From Prevotella sp. (lineage in GTDB: Bacteria > Bacteroidota > Bacteroidia > Bacteroidales > Bacteroidaceae): a stretch of DNA of 33,111 bases. The DNA is taken from assembly GCA_017471245.1 (NCBI GenBank), contig JAFUVB010000004.1, positions 1-33,111 of the forward strand, in the 5' to 3' direction. Positions 24,591-32,692 of this stretch are shown here, piece after piece; position 1 is the first letter of the stretch; each line of letters starts with the position of its first letter. A program made the position numbers and the translations under genes. The notes beneath the pieces are model-generated. The model had not been told where the DNA came from. It made no database searches and saw nothing but the letters and a program-made list of their open reading frames with translations.

Positions 24591-24660
24591 GGGCAACGTG
24601 CTCACTAACTGGGCTAAACATGCTCGCTTATTGGGCTATACGCGCTCACTAACTGGGCTA
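24591..24660. repeat. 22-bp array C (core TGGGCTA)
   Basis: GGGCTA occurs at 24611, 24633 and 24655, exactly 22 bp apart, each preceded by CTC(A/G)CT(A/T)A(C/T)T. A shorter, shifted copy starts with GGGCAA at 24591. The array fills the whole gap between the convergent helicase and araC genes. The last core contains the araC stop codon on the minus strand (TAG), and the TAGs at 24660, 24638 and 24616 fall in all three minus-strand frames. Confidence 0.85.
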
Positions 24661-24680
24661 TACGATAATGCGCGTTTTTT
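24640..24680 (+). terminator. possible terminator of the helicase gene
   Basis: ACGCGC (24640-24645) can pair with GCGCGT (24670-24675), followed by a run of six T (24675-24680). The loop is long (24 bases) and the right arm lies in the araC coding region, so this is only a weak candidate. Confidence 0.35.
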
Positions 24681-25542
24681 GATAGTTCTCACGGAATTCG
24701 CTGGGAGCGCACCCTTTCTTGCGCTTGAATATGCGGTTGAAGTTGCTGAGATTGTTGAACCCACAGTCAAAACTGATTTCTGAAATGCTCCTGCTTGTGT
24801 CGACAAGCAACCTTGAGGCATATCCTAAGCGAATGTCGATGATATATTCACTCAGGTTTCTTCCCGTATGCAATTTGAAGAACCTGCTGAACGCGCTTGG
24901 ACTCATGCCTGCAATGTCGGCCAATTGGGCCAAACGCATCTCATCCATATAGTTCTTCGCAATGAAATTCTTTACCTTCAGTATACGGCGAGAGTCATCT
25001 TCAACAGCCACCTTGGCATAACTGGACGAAGCCAAAGTGCGAGCACCGGGACATCTTGACAGTTCATAGAGAATGGAAAGGAACTGTATGAGCGTGTAAA
25101 AACTGTCCTGCATCGCGCTGAGAGTATCGATTTCCTTATACACTCTCATAATGGCATTCAGGGGAAAAGCAAGTCCCTTTCGCGCCTCATTGAACATCCT
25201 GCGCATTGAGATGAAGGGATTCCGCTCGAAAATGGAGTTTTCCACGATGCCGGCATCAAACTGTATCGTCACCTCACGTATGTCATCGCTTTCACAAGTG
25301 TGCTGTTCCCACACGTGTTCAAGGTCGGGACTGGTGATAAGCACAAGGTCGTATTCTCCGATTACCTCACTACTGTCGCCCACAATGCGGCGCACACCCG
25401 CCGCATGCTCCACGAAATTGAGTTCGTAGACCTCATGGTTGTGAATGGGATATGTGAACTCTTTCTTACGACGGTCGGCTATATAAAGCACGTCCTTACC
25501 CATCAGAGGGGTGATTTCATGAATAACCCTGCGCTCTTCCAT
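24658..25542 (-). CDS. AraC-family transcriptional regulator
   Basis: 294 residues. The N-terminal cupin-type sensor (about 20-100) has YPIHNHEVYELNFVEHAAGV and DLVLITSPDLEHVW. The C-terminal double helix-turn-helix (about 190-290) has MRLAQLADIAGMSPSAFSRFFKLHTGRNLSEYIIDIRL and the second motif ISEISFDCGFNNLSNFNRIFKRKKG with the usual PSEFR end. Such regulators sense a small molecule, often a sugar. The start overlaps the dapA stop by one base (TAATG), so it is translated with dapA, but the ligand cannot be inferred from that. Its stop codon lies in the 22-bp array. Confidence 0.93.
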   Translation of the reverse strand: MEERRVIHEITPLMGKDVLYIADRRKKEFTYPIHNHEVYELNFVEHAAGVRRIVGDSSEVIGEYDLVLITSPDLEHVWEQHTCESDDIREVTIQFDAGIVENSIFERNPFISMRRMFNEARKGLAFPLNAIMRVYKEIDTLSAMQDSFYTLIQFLSILYELSRCPGARTLASSSYAKVAVEDDSRRILKVKNFIAKNYMDEMRLAQLADIAGMSPSAFSRFFKLHTGRNLSEYIIDIRLGYASRLLVDTSRSISEISFDCGFNNLSNFNRIFKRKKGCAPSEFRENYQKTRIIV

Positions 25543-26429
25543 TATATTTTCAACTCTTTCAGTATATCTGATATTCGTTGCAAGGTTGTAAGACGGGTGG
25601 GAACCAGCGGCAAACGCAGCACGTTTTCTATGAATCCCATCTGATGAAGCACTGCCTTCACGCCGGCAGGATTGCCGTCGACAAAGAGAAGACTGAACAG
25701 ATCGGTGAACCGATGGTGGATTTTCCGCGCTCCTTCAAACTCTCCGCGGAATTCAAGACGCAGCATTTTGGAGAACTCGCGGGGCAGTGCATTGCCGATA
25801 ACCGATATCACTCCTACGGCGCCACATGCCACCATTGGAAACGTTAGTGCATCATCGCCACTGATGACATCAAAGTCTTTGGGTTTGTTCTTGATGATTT
25901 CGTCTACCTGCTCCAAGCTTCCGCTTGCCTCCTTTATGCCAACAATGTTGTCACAATCACGGGCAAGCCTGACAGTGGTCTCTGGTTTGAGGTTGATGCC
26001 TGTTCTTCCCGGCACATTATATAATACCACTGGAAGCTTCGTTGCGGCAGCTATTGTCTTGAAATGCTGATAGAGTCCTTCTTGAGAAGGTTTGTTATAA
26101 TAGGGACATACGCTCAATATGCCGTCGATTCCTTTGAAGTCTCCGGTCTGGAGTTCGTGTACGACGGCTGCCGTATTGTTACCTCCGCACCCCATCAATA
26201 TGGGTAGACGCTCGCCCACAATGTTCACGACGAGTTCTTTGATTTGCTGTTTCTCATCAGCGGTAAGTGTCGGTGTCTCACCTGTTGTTGCAAGAATACA
26301 AATGAAATCTGCTCCGTTATCAATCTGATATTCCAACAATCTTTTTAATGCTGTATAATCAACAGCTCCGTCTGTCGTGAATGGTGTGACCAGGGCTACA
26401 CCCAAACCTTTGAAAATGTTATACGCCAT
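25542..26429 (-). CDS. dapA: 4-hydroxy-tetrahydrodipicolinate synthase
   Basis: 295 residues from the ATG at 26429. DapA condenses pyruvate with aspartate semialdehyde, the committed step to diaminopimelate and lysine. It is a TIM barrel with GLGVALVTPF, the ATTGETPTL loop, Y137 in VVLYNVPGRTG and Schiff-base K166 in VGIKEASG. The frame is open 26 codons further upstream, but that hydrophobic stretch is not part of the family and lies over the promoter. The stop overlaps the AraC-type gene start. No other lysine-pathway genes are in the window. Confidence 0.96.
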   Translation of the reverse strand: MAYNIFKGLGVALVTPFTTDGAVDYTALKRLLEYQIDNGADFICILATTGETPTLTADEKQQIKELVVNIVGERLPILMGCGGNNTAAVVHELQTGDFKGIDGILSVCPYYNKPSQEGLYQHFKTIAAATKLPVVLYNVPGRTGINLKPETTVRLARDCDNIVGIKEASGSLEQVDEIIKNKPKDFDVISGDDALTFPMVACGAVGVISVIGNALPREFSKMLRLEFRGEFEGARKIHHRFTDLFSLLFVDGNPAGVKAVLHQMGFIENVLRLPLVPTRLTTLQRISDILKELKI

Positions 26430-26453
26430 AAAATAGAGTCTTCCAATATTTTG

Positions 26454-26484
26454 CAAAGATACACTAAAATCCAATAATAACAAA
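26454..26484 (-). promoter_or_regulatory. dapA promoter
   Basis: -7 TATCTTTG (26454-26461) and -33 TTTG (26481-26484) on the minus strand are 19 bp apart. The predicted leader is about 19 bases to the ATG at 26429, which supports that start. Confidence 0.7.
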
Positions 26485-26568
26485 ATAAATACGTTTTTTT
26501 TACGCAATTATTCTTTCAACATGCAAGATTATGCTGAAAAATGCAAGCCATCATGTTTTGGAAATTCA

Positions 26569-27486
26569 CTACCGTGAACCGAAATACAGAAAAAGCATGC
26601 CAAGCAGCACGAGCAACATATCAACTGCCTTGCTCTTCAGGTTTTTCTCATGAAACAAAACGGCACCGAAGAGGAAAGAAACAACCACACTGCCGCGCCG
26701 TATCATGGACACAATGCTTATCATTGCTCCCGGAATGCTCAGCGCATAGAAATAAACGAAATCGGCAGTGCTCAGGAACAGGCTGATGAAAATGATGCTC
26801 CAATGCCAATGAAAGGGTGTTGACTGATGACGACGAGGCCACCATAATGTCAAGAAAACGATACCCATCATGACGCATTGATAGATGGTATACCAACTCT
26901 GAACCATCATTCTGTCGAGCCCTACTCCCCCATCACCGGCTGGAGCCATCAGATATTTGTCGTACAAACCGCTGAGAGCACCGAGCAAAGCACTGAGCAC
27001 GATGAAATAAATCCAGTGATCGTGCTTGAAATCAATACCTTCTTTCTTCCCGCTTCTGCTGAGCATGAAAAAACTGACCACTGCAAGCAAGACTCCTATC
27101 CACTGATAAAGATTCAAACGCTCACCAAAAACCACCAAGGCTCCCAACAGAACCATTATCGGACGTGTGGCATTGATAGGGCCAACGATGGTTAACGGAA
27201 GGTGTTTCATGCCGAAATAGCCGAAAATCCAGCTCGACAACACAATGACAGACTTAAGAATAATATACTTATGACACTCCCAACCACCCGAAGCAACATG
27301 GAAAATGCTATCTATAGGCAAGGATTCATACCTTGACAACAGTATCATCGGGAGGAATATAAGTGATGAAAACAGCGTATTCAAAAACAATACGGGAATC
27401 ACCGCATTGCCATTTAGTGCTTCTTTCTTGAAAGAATCATAGCAACCCAATAGAGATGCTGAAAGAAATGCTAATACCAACCACAT
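26569..27486 (-). CDS. EamA/DMT-family transporter
   Basis: 305 residues with about ten membrane segments in two halves, as in the drug/metabolite transporter superfamily. The first half ends with INATRPIMVLLGALVVFGERLNLYQWIGVLLAVVSFFML and the second with MIRRGSVVVSFLFGAVLFHEKNLKSKAVDMLLVLLGMLFLYFGSR, both the characteristic EamA ending. The substrate is unknown. The gene starts 15 bases after truA on the same strand and is probably co-transcribed with it. dapA downstream has its own promoter. Confidence 0.88.
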   Translation of the reverse strand: MWLVLAFLSASLLGCYDSFKKEALNGNAVIPVLFLNTLFSSLIFLPMILLSRYESLPIDSIFHVASGGWECHKYIILKSVIVLSSWIFGYFGMKHLPLTIVGPINATRPIMVLLGALVVFGERLNLYQWIGVLLAVVSFFMLSRSGKKEGIDFKHDHWIYFIVLSALLGALSGLYDKYLMAPAGDGGVGLDRMMVQSWYTIYQCVMMGIVFLTLWWPRRHQSTPFHWHWSIIFISLFLSTADFVYFYALSIPGAMISIVSMIRRGSVVVSFLFGAVLFHEKNLKSKAVDMLLVLLGMLFLYFGSR

Positions 27487-27501
27487 GGAAAAATGATGAA
27501 C

Positions 27502-28242
27502 TTAGGGATTATCATATCCGATATGCTCCAAAAAGAGTGCATGTCCCGGCATGCTCTCACCGGCTTCCGTGCGCCGTTTACCCTCAACGACACGACAGAA
27601 ATCGCTTTCTGACATTCTGCCACGCCCCACTTCCACCAACGTTCCGACAACTGCACGCACCATATTACGAAGAAAACGGTTGGCTGTTATCCGGAAATAC
27701 CATGTGGAATCGCCAGTCTGAACCCAGTGGGCTTCGGTTACGGAGCACAATGTGGTCTTTACGTCGGCATGACTCTTGCAGAATGCACCGAAATCATCAT
27801 ACTCCAACAGATGAGACGCTGCTTTGTTCATCAGCTGGAAATCCAGCTTGTAGCGCAGCTCGCATGAGTAATGGCGCAGGAATGGGTCTTTGCACGTGTG
27901 TATATAATAATGATACGTACGTGAAACGGCACTGAATCGGGCATGCATCTCGCTGCTCACACGCTCCACTTTGCTCACAGATATATCTCGCGGAAGAATC
28001 TTGTTGAGCCGATAAGCCAGCTGATCGGCATCCAATTCTGATTCCACATCGAAATGAGCTACCATCATCCTGGCATGAACGCCAGTATCTGTTCTGCCGG
28101 CACCCGTAACAGACACTTCTTCACGTAGCAATGTTGACAGCGCCCACTGCAGTTTCTCCTGTACAGAATCACCGTTGGGCTGTATCTGCCATCCGTGATA
28201 GGCAGTGCCATCGTAACTAAGATAGATAAAATAACGTATCAT
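27502..28242 (-). CDS. truA: tRNA pseudouridine synthase A
   Basis: 246 residues, standard length. TruA makes pseudouridine at positions 38-40 of the tRNA anticodon arm. Motifs: YLSYDGTAYHGWQIQPN, catalytic D52 in GAGRTDTGVHA, AHFDVE, RTYHYYIHTCKDPF, FRITANRFLRNMVRAVVGTLVEVG and the C-terminal PGHALFLEHIGYD. The start is well placed for the family. Its promoter overlaps the end of comEC and leaves almost no leader. Confidence 0.97.
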   Translation of the reverse strand: MIRYFIYLSYDGTAYHGWQIQPNGDSVQEKLQWALSTLLREEVSVTGAGRTDTGVHARMMVAHFDVESELDADQLAYRLNKILPRDISVSKVERVSSEMHARFSAVSRTYHYYIHTCKDPFLRHYSCELRYKLDFQLMNKAASHLLEYDDFGAFCKSHADVKTTLCSVTEAHWVQTGDSTWYFRITANRFLRNMVRAVVGTLVEVGRGRMSESDFCRVVEGKRRTEAGESMPGHALFLEHIGYDNP

Positions 28243-28252
28243 GATTCGGGTG

Positions 28253-28284
28253 CAAAATTAATAAAAATCCTCCTGATTTACAAA
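28253..28284 (-). promoter_or_regulatory. truA promoter, overlapping the end of comEC
   Basis: -7 TAATTTTG (28253-28260) and -33 TTTG (28281-28284) on the minus strand are 20 bp apart. The -7 box ends 10 bases before the truA ATG, so the leader would be about 5 bases. Confidence 0.65.
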
Positions 28285-29766
28285 CAGATAACGCCGAATC
28301 ATTACATAAAGTGCAAAGATGATGACATAAATCATCCACACTTGCACAGCAGAGAGACTGATATTCTGAATTGTAGCACCAGGAAACCGGGATATGTATT
28401 CGAGTGCCTGCTGGACAAAATCCGACATGGCCGTAATAACAGCTGCTGCAATCTGAGCCAAGAGGCCACATGACCCCAACAGTATCATGGCAAAGGCTGT
28501 GTAGATGATTACCACTGCCGAAGGTATCACTACGAAACTGGTCAGCACCGAGTAGCACGGAATAAAACCGAAATAGTATGCAACCAATGGAACAGTGCCT
28601 ATTTGGGCAGATATGCTCAATGCTCCCATCTGCCAAATCTTCCTGAAGATTACCTGATGGATATCAGGAAGCAGACGGTAGACATATCGATAGAGGAGCA
28701 ATATGGAAAAGACAGACGCAAATGACAGCTGAAAACCCACGTCGTAGATATCCATTGGATTGACTATCAGCATGACAATTGCCGCAAACGCCAACACATT
28801 GACCGACATTTTATCCCGATGCTGCAAACTGAACAACGAGTAAATTGACAGCATCGTTGCTGAACGCACTACGGAAGAGGACATCCCGACCATCATTGTA
28901 TACGACCAAATCGCCAGAAGGATGAGTATCTCATGTAGGAATCGGAACCTGCGACCTCTGTAAAGCATTGACAACAAACCATATACAATGCTCAGATGAA
29001 GTCCAGAAAGAGCAAGTATGTGAGATGCTCCCGACTGCGAGAAGAGATCTTTTGTTGCCTGTGAAAGCTGCGACTTGTCGCCCAGTGTCATGGCTGCGAC
29101 AACAGCAAATTGCTGTTCTTTGATGCCATATTCATGGTATCTTTCAAGTAAACGATGTCGATAAGCAAGTGCTGAAATCTGAGTTCTTCTGACGAGCGAC
29201 AGGCTCTTCAGACTCACCTTCTGCCGGTTCCAACTGTCAGCATAGACAAATGCCACGGCGTGGAATCCATGACGTAACAGGAAACTGCGATAATCAAATG
29301 AAGAAAAACCTGCGTTTGATGGAGGTTTCAACATGGCATAGGCACCGATACCCTCGCCTGGCCTTAGCGAAAGGCTCCTGCTGTCCTTCCAGATTGAGGC
29401 TTTCACCTTGAGTGGCTTGCCGAAATTTGTTATCAGCAAATCGCATACCACAACCTTGTTTTTCACAACCGGCTCACTTAGCACTACAGCCTCGAATGGT
29501 ATTTCTTCTTGCGGAAGCACAACTATCGTTAGGTCTTTCTTGTGCTGAAGGAGCAAACCGCCAAGAAAAAAGAATGAAACCAGCAGGAAAACCGACTGCA
29601 TCACTGCATTCCTACTTGCAAAGAACGACAACAACAACGAACAAACCGAGAACAACATCCACCACCAAACGGACAAGCACATCAGATCTGCCACAACGAT
29701 TCCTGCCATGAGAAAGATGGCAATCCTCACTAAAGGAACCAATTGCAACCAGTTGTTTGTCTTCAT
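28258..29766 (-). CDS. comEC: ComEC/Rec2-family competence membrane protein
   Basis: 502 residues from the ATG at 29766 (a TTG three codons earlier is possible). ComEC forms the inner-membrane channel for single-stranded DNA in natural transformation. The N-terminal membrane segments and DUF4131-type beta domain (about 1-190) are followed by the Competence domain (about 220-480), with the signature ASHILALSGLHLSIVYGLLSML and SSSVVRSATMLSIYSL. The C-terminal metallo-beta-lactamase-like domain of longer ComEC proteins is absent: the protein ends RRYLFVNQEDFY soon after its last membrane helix. Genes for the rest of a competence system are not in the window. Confidence 0.88.
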   Translation of the reverse strand: MKTNNWLQLVPLVRIAIFLMAGIVVADLMCLSVWWWMLFSVCSLLLSFFASRNAVMQSVFLLVSFFFLGGLLLQHKKDLTIVVLPQEEIPFEAVVLSEPVVKNKVVVCDLLITNFGKPLKVKASIWKDSRSLSLRPGEGIGAYAMLKPPSNAGFSSFDYRSFLLRHGFHAVAFVYADSWNRQKVSLKSLSLVRRTQISALAYRHRLLERYHEYGIKEQQFAVVAAMTLGDKSQLSQATKDLFSQSGASHILALSGLHLSIVYGLLSMLYRGRRFRFLHEILILLAIWSYTMMVGMSSSVVRSATMLSIYSLFSLQHRDKMSVNVLAFAAIVMLIVNPMDIYDVGFQLSFASVFSILLLYRYVYRLLPDIHQVIFRKIWQMGALSISAQIGTVPLVAYYFGFIPCYSVLTSFVVIPSAVVIIYTAFAMILLGSCGLLAQIAAAVITAMSDFVQQALEYISRFPGATIQNISLSAVQVWMIYVIIFALYVMIRRYLFVNQEDFY

Positions 29767-29820
29767 CGCCTGCAAGAAAAAAGGAACGTGATGTGTTTTT
29801 TCAGGTTACTATAATGAAGA

Positions 29821-29850
29821 AATAAGGTGCAACCGAGGTTACACCTTATT
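29821..29850. terminator. hairpin terminator after the OmpH-like gene
   Basis: AATAAGGTGCAAC (29821-29833) and GTTACACCTTATT (29838-29850) pair with one mismatch over a 4-base loop. It lies 20 bases past the stop of the OmpH-like gene, with comEC further downstream on the same strand. The T-rich tail on the minus strand is modest. Confidence 0.7.
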
Positions 29851-29870
29851 ATATATATAATAGCAGAAAC

Positions 29871-30473
29871 TTATTTCTTCTCCTCTTTCTTCTCCTTAGC
29901 TGCGGCTACTGGTTTGTAAGCTTTGTTCAGACCGGTGATCACATCGGTTGTAATATCATACACTTTGTCAGCATAAAGAATATTATCACCTGCCTTGGAG
30001 AGGATCAGGGCATACTTCTTGTCCTTGTTGTACTTTGCCAGGAAATGCTGAATGCTGTCACGAAGAGCCACATTAAACTTGTCTGTCTCTGCCTGGAACT
30101 CATTGCCCAAACGCTGCTGCAGCGCCTGAAGGTCGGCCTGTTGCTTCTGCAATCCTGCATTAACGGCTTCTGCCTGCTGCTGAGTGTACTTGTTGTTCTG
30201 AATATCCTGCTGGAACTTCACGGCAGCTGCCTGCAGGCTCTGACCTTTCTGATTGATTGTGTTCTGGATGTTCTTGCTCTTCTTCTCAAGAATCTGTGAA
30301 TACTCCTTGCAGAACTGATATTGCGACATGATAGAGTCAACCTCTACATAAGCAATTTTCATTTCAGACGCACTCTCTTCTGCTGTCTTGGATTTCTCAT
30401 CCATCTGCTGTGCTTGCTTGTCACAAGCTGTCAGGGCGATTGCTGCCATGACCATCATTAATGTCTTTTTCAT
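29871..30473 (-). CDS. OmpH/Skp-like lipoprotein
   Basis: 200 residues with a lipoprotein signal, lipobox LTAC, Cys 17. The mature part starts with KIAYVEVDSIMSQY, typical of OmpH/Skp, then a long Gln/Lys-rich coiled coil (about 55-135), then a return strand DKKYALILSKAGDNILYADKVYDITTDVITGLN and a Lys/Glu tail. Skp-type proteins are periplasmic trimeric chaperones for outer-membrane proteins; a lipid-anchored version is usual in Bacteroidetes. It follows a small membrane-protein gene by 38 bases and ends at a hairpin terminator. Confidence 0.88.
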   Translation of the reverse strand: MKKTLMMVMAAIALTACDKQAQQMDEKSKTAEESASEMKIAYVEVDSIMSQYQFCKEYSQILEKKSKNIQNTINQKGQSLQAAAVKFQQDIQNNKYTQQQAEAVNAGLQKQQADLQALQQRLGNEFQAETDKFNVALRDSIQHFLAKYNKDKKYALILSKAGDNILYADKVYDITTDVITGLNKAYKPVAAAKEKKEEKK

Positions 30474-30511
30474 TTTTGTTTTTTGTTATGATAATTAATT
30501 CTTCTGTAAAC

Positions 30512-30706
30512 CTAAAAAGCCTTCCCCTTCTTGCGCGCTTCGCGATCCTGATCCAACACGCACCCGATGCCGCGGTCCTTCATTGCCGCACTGTCGTGGA
30601 TATGCATTGACGAAAACTCTCCATTCCTTTTAGAAATGACTTTTATCAGCAATAAAACCACTGCAATAGCAATTATTAACACGCTAATGATGAGAAGTTC
30701 TGCCAT
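30512..30706 (-). CDS. small single-pass membrane protein
   Basis: 64 residues from the ATG at 30706; the frame is open 17 codons further, but that part lies over the promoter. It has one N-terminal membrane helix (LLIISVLIIAIAVVLLLIKVI), then a conserved-looking tail KRNGEFSSMHIHDSAAMKDRGIGCVLDQDREARKKGK. Similar short proteins with an NGEF and GI.C tail are widespread in Bacteroidetes; the function is unknown. It is probably co-transcribed with the OmpH-like gene downstream. Confidence 0.75.
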   Translation of the reverse strand: MAELLIISVLIIAIAVVLLLIKVISKRNGEFSSMHIHDSAAMKDRGIGCVLDQDREARKKGKAF

Positions 30707-30713
30707 TTTTTTG

Positions 30714-30732
30714 TAATTTTGCTGCAAAGTTA
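30714..30732. promoter_or_regulatory. interleaved divergent promoters
   Basis: A plus-strand -7 box TAATTTTG (30714-30721) and a minus-strand -7 box TAACTTTG (30725-30732) lie 3 bp apart. They would start pepD transcription near 30727 and small-membrane-protein transcription near 30719, so each start falls at the edge of the other box. Good -33 elements are not visible for either. Confidence 0.55.
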
Positions 30733-30772
30733 ATGATTTATTATGACATTCACTCAAAAAAATCCATTAATA

Positions 30773-32233
30773 ATGAATAAAAGTGACTTAAAACCTGCTT
30801 GCGTATTTGAACAATTCGCAAAGATTAACGAAATTCCACGCCCTTCGAAGCGCGAGGAAAAGATGATTGAGTATCTCAAACAATTCGGTGAAAGCCATGG
30901 ATTGGAAACGGTTGTCGACGAAACAGGCAACGTTATCATCCGCAAAGGTGCCACTCCCGGATTCGAGAACCGCGAAACGGTGATTCTTCAAAGCCACATG
31001 GACATGGTGTGCGAGAAGCTTGTTGACATCGAATTCGATTTCGACAAGGATGCCATCCAGACTTATGTGGACGGAGAATGGCTTACTGCCAAAGGAACAA
31101 CCTTAGGAGCCGACGACGGTATCGGATGTGCCATCGAACTTGCCATCCTTGATTCCGACGACATTGAGCACGGCCCTATCGAGTGCGTATTAACTCGCGA
31201 CGAGGAAACAGGGCTCACTGGTGCCGAAGGAATGAAACCCGGTTTCATGAAAGGCAACATGCTGATCAACCTGGACTCTGAAGACGAGGGACAGGTGTTT
31301 GTTTCTTGTGCCGGAGGACGCAACACCACGGCCACGTTCCATTATCAGCAGGAAGACGCTCCCGCCGGGCTGTTCTTCATGAAGGCATCTTTGAAAGGCC
31401 TTGTTGGCGGTCATTCAGGTGATGACATCAACAAGAAGCGTGCAAATGCCATCAAGATACTCGCCCGATTCCTCTATAAAGTGCAGGAAGCATACGGTTT
31501 GCGGCTGGCATGCTTCAATGGCGGCAAGCTTCACAACGCCATTCCGCGCGACGGAGTTATCATCTTCGGCGTTGCGGCTGACAAGAAAGAAGACGTGCGC
31601 GCACTCTGGAATGTGTTCACAACAGAGGTTGAAGAGGAATATCATGTTACCGAAAAGTCGATGCAGTTCAACATGGAGAGCGCCGAAGCCAACAAGGTGT
31701 TGCCGCTTGAGGTAAGCACCAAGCTCATTCAGGCGCTGCAGGCTGCCGACAACGGTGTATTTGCCATGTGCCAGGACGAAGCTTTGGCATGGATGGTGGA
31801 GACATCCAACAATGTGGCAAGCGTGGAAACAATGCCCGATAAGGTATTGATCGTTGCTTCACAGCGCAGTAATGTGATGAGTGCGCTCGACAATCAGGCT
31901 GCAACCATCAAGGCTGTGTTCCAGTTGGCTGGTGCCGAAGTGGTTCAGGGCGACGGTTATCCCGCATGGAAGATGAATCCCGACAGCAAGCTCACGGCTC
32001 TTGTGGTTGAGACATACAAGAAACTCTTCGGCAAAGAACCGAAGGTGCTCGGCATTCACGCAGGTCTTGAATGCGGACTCTTCTCAGAGAAGTACCCGAA
32101 TATGGATATGGTTTCCTTCGGTCCCACCCTTCGCGGCGTGCATTCTCCCGACGAGCGCCTGCTGATTCCTACCGTTCAGATGGTGTGGGATCATCTGCTG
32201 GAAATCCTAAAGAATATTCCTGCAAAGGCATAA
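30773..32233 (+). CDS. pepD: aminoacyl-histidine dipeptidase (peptidase D, M20)
   Basis: 486 residues from the ATG at 30773; a start 10 codons upstream (30743) is possible but does not resemble the family. PepD is a zinc enzyme that cleaves dipeptides such as carnosine-type Xaa-His in the cytoplasm. The family start is LKPACVFEQFAKINEIPRPSKREEKM. Metal ligands: QSHMDMVCEK (His, Asp), TLGADDGIG (Asp), RDEETGLTGA (Glu), NLDSEDEG (Asp) and the C-terminal GIHAGLECGLF (His). The lid domain has VGGHSGDDINKKRANAI. Likely one transcript with the small lipoprotein gene downstream. Confidence 0.95.
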   Translation: MNKSDLKPACVFEQFAKINEIPRPSKREEKMIEYLKQFGESHGLETVVDETGNVIIRKGATPGFENRETVILQSHMDMVCEKLVDIEFDFDKDAIQTYVDGEWLTAKGTTLGADDGIGCAIELAILDSDDIEHGPIECVLTRDEETGLTGAEGMKPGFMKGNMLINLDSEDEGQVFVSCAGGRNTTATFHYQQEDAPAGLFFMKASLKGLVGGHSGDDINKKRANAIKILARFLYKVQEAYGLRLACFNGGKLHNAIPRDGVIIFGVAADKKEDVRALWNVFTTEVEEEYHVTEKSMQFNMESAEANKVLPLEVSTKLIQALQAADNGVFAMCQDEALAWMVETSNNVASVETMPDKVLIVASQRSNVMSALDNQAATIKAVFQLAGAEVVQGDGYPAWKMNPDSKLTALVVETYKKLFGKEPKVLGIHAGLECGLFSEKYPNMDMVSFGPTLRGVHSPDERLLIPTVQMVWDHLLEILKNIPAKA

Positions 32234-32263
32234 CCTCTCAAGCGTTTTACAACCATGACTCAC

Positions 32264-32632
32264 ATGAAAAAATATTTCGTGGTGTTTTTCGCCCTTCTGT
32301 TGCTTGCTGCCTGCAGCGAGCAGCAGAAGGCGGAACGCATTGTCAAGCGTTTCCTCGACGAGAACCTGGTGAACAGCGATTACAGCTGCGGTTTCGGCAA
32401 CATGGCAAGCACCCGCCGCATCGATGACAAGCAACTATTGCGGATGCAGGATCAGACCCGCAATGGCGACAAACTGTTCAAGCGCCCCACTCGATACGGT
32501 GCCTACAAGGAACTGGGAGAACTGCGCTACCTCAAGACAACGATCATCCAGGACAAGGATACATTCGTCCGCACCGTATATCTTCACCCGGAACTCCGCG
32601 ACGACGGGGTCATGGCTGTAAAGGAAAACTGA
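32264..32632 (+). CDS. small lipoprotein, function unknown
   Basis: 122 residues from the ATG at 32264 (an ATG three codons earlier is less likely). Lipoprotein signal MKKYFVVFFALLLLAACS, lipobox LAAC. The mature part is short and charged, with SEQQKAERIVKRFLDENLVNSDYS and a YLKTTIIQDKDTFVRTVYLHPEL strand pair, giving the look of a small cystatin- or DUF-type fold. I do not recognise the family. It starts 30 bases after pepD on the same strand. Confidence 0.7.
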   Translation: MKKYFVVFFALLLLAACSEQQKAERIVKRFLDENLVNSDYSCGFGNMASTRRIDDKQLLRMQDQTRNGDKLFKRPTRYGAYKELGELRYLKTTIIQDKDTFVRTVYLHPELRDDGVMAVKEN

Positions 32633-32692
32633 TTTACTATACAATCAGAACAACAGCCAATGGTTATTGGTTAACGCATATTTTTCCAAGAA

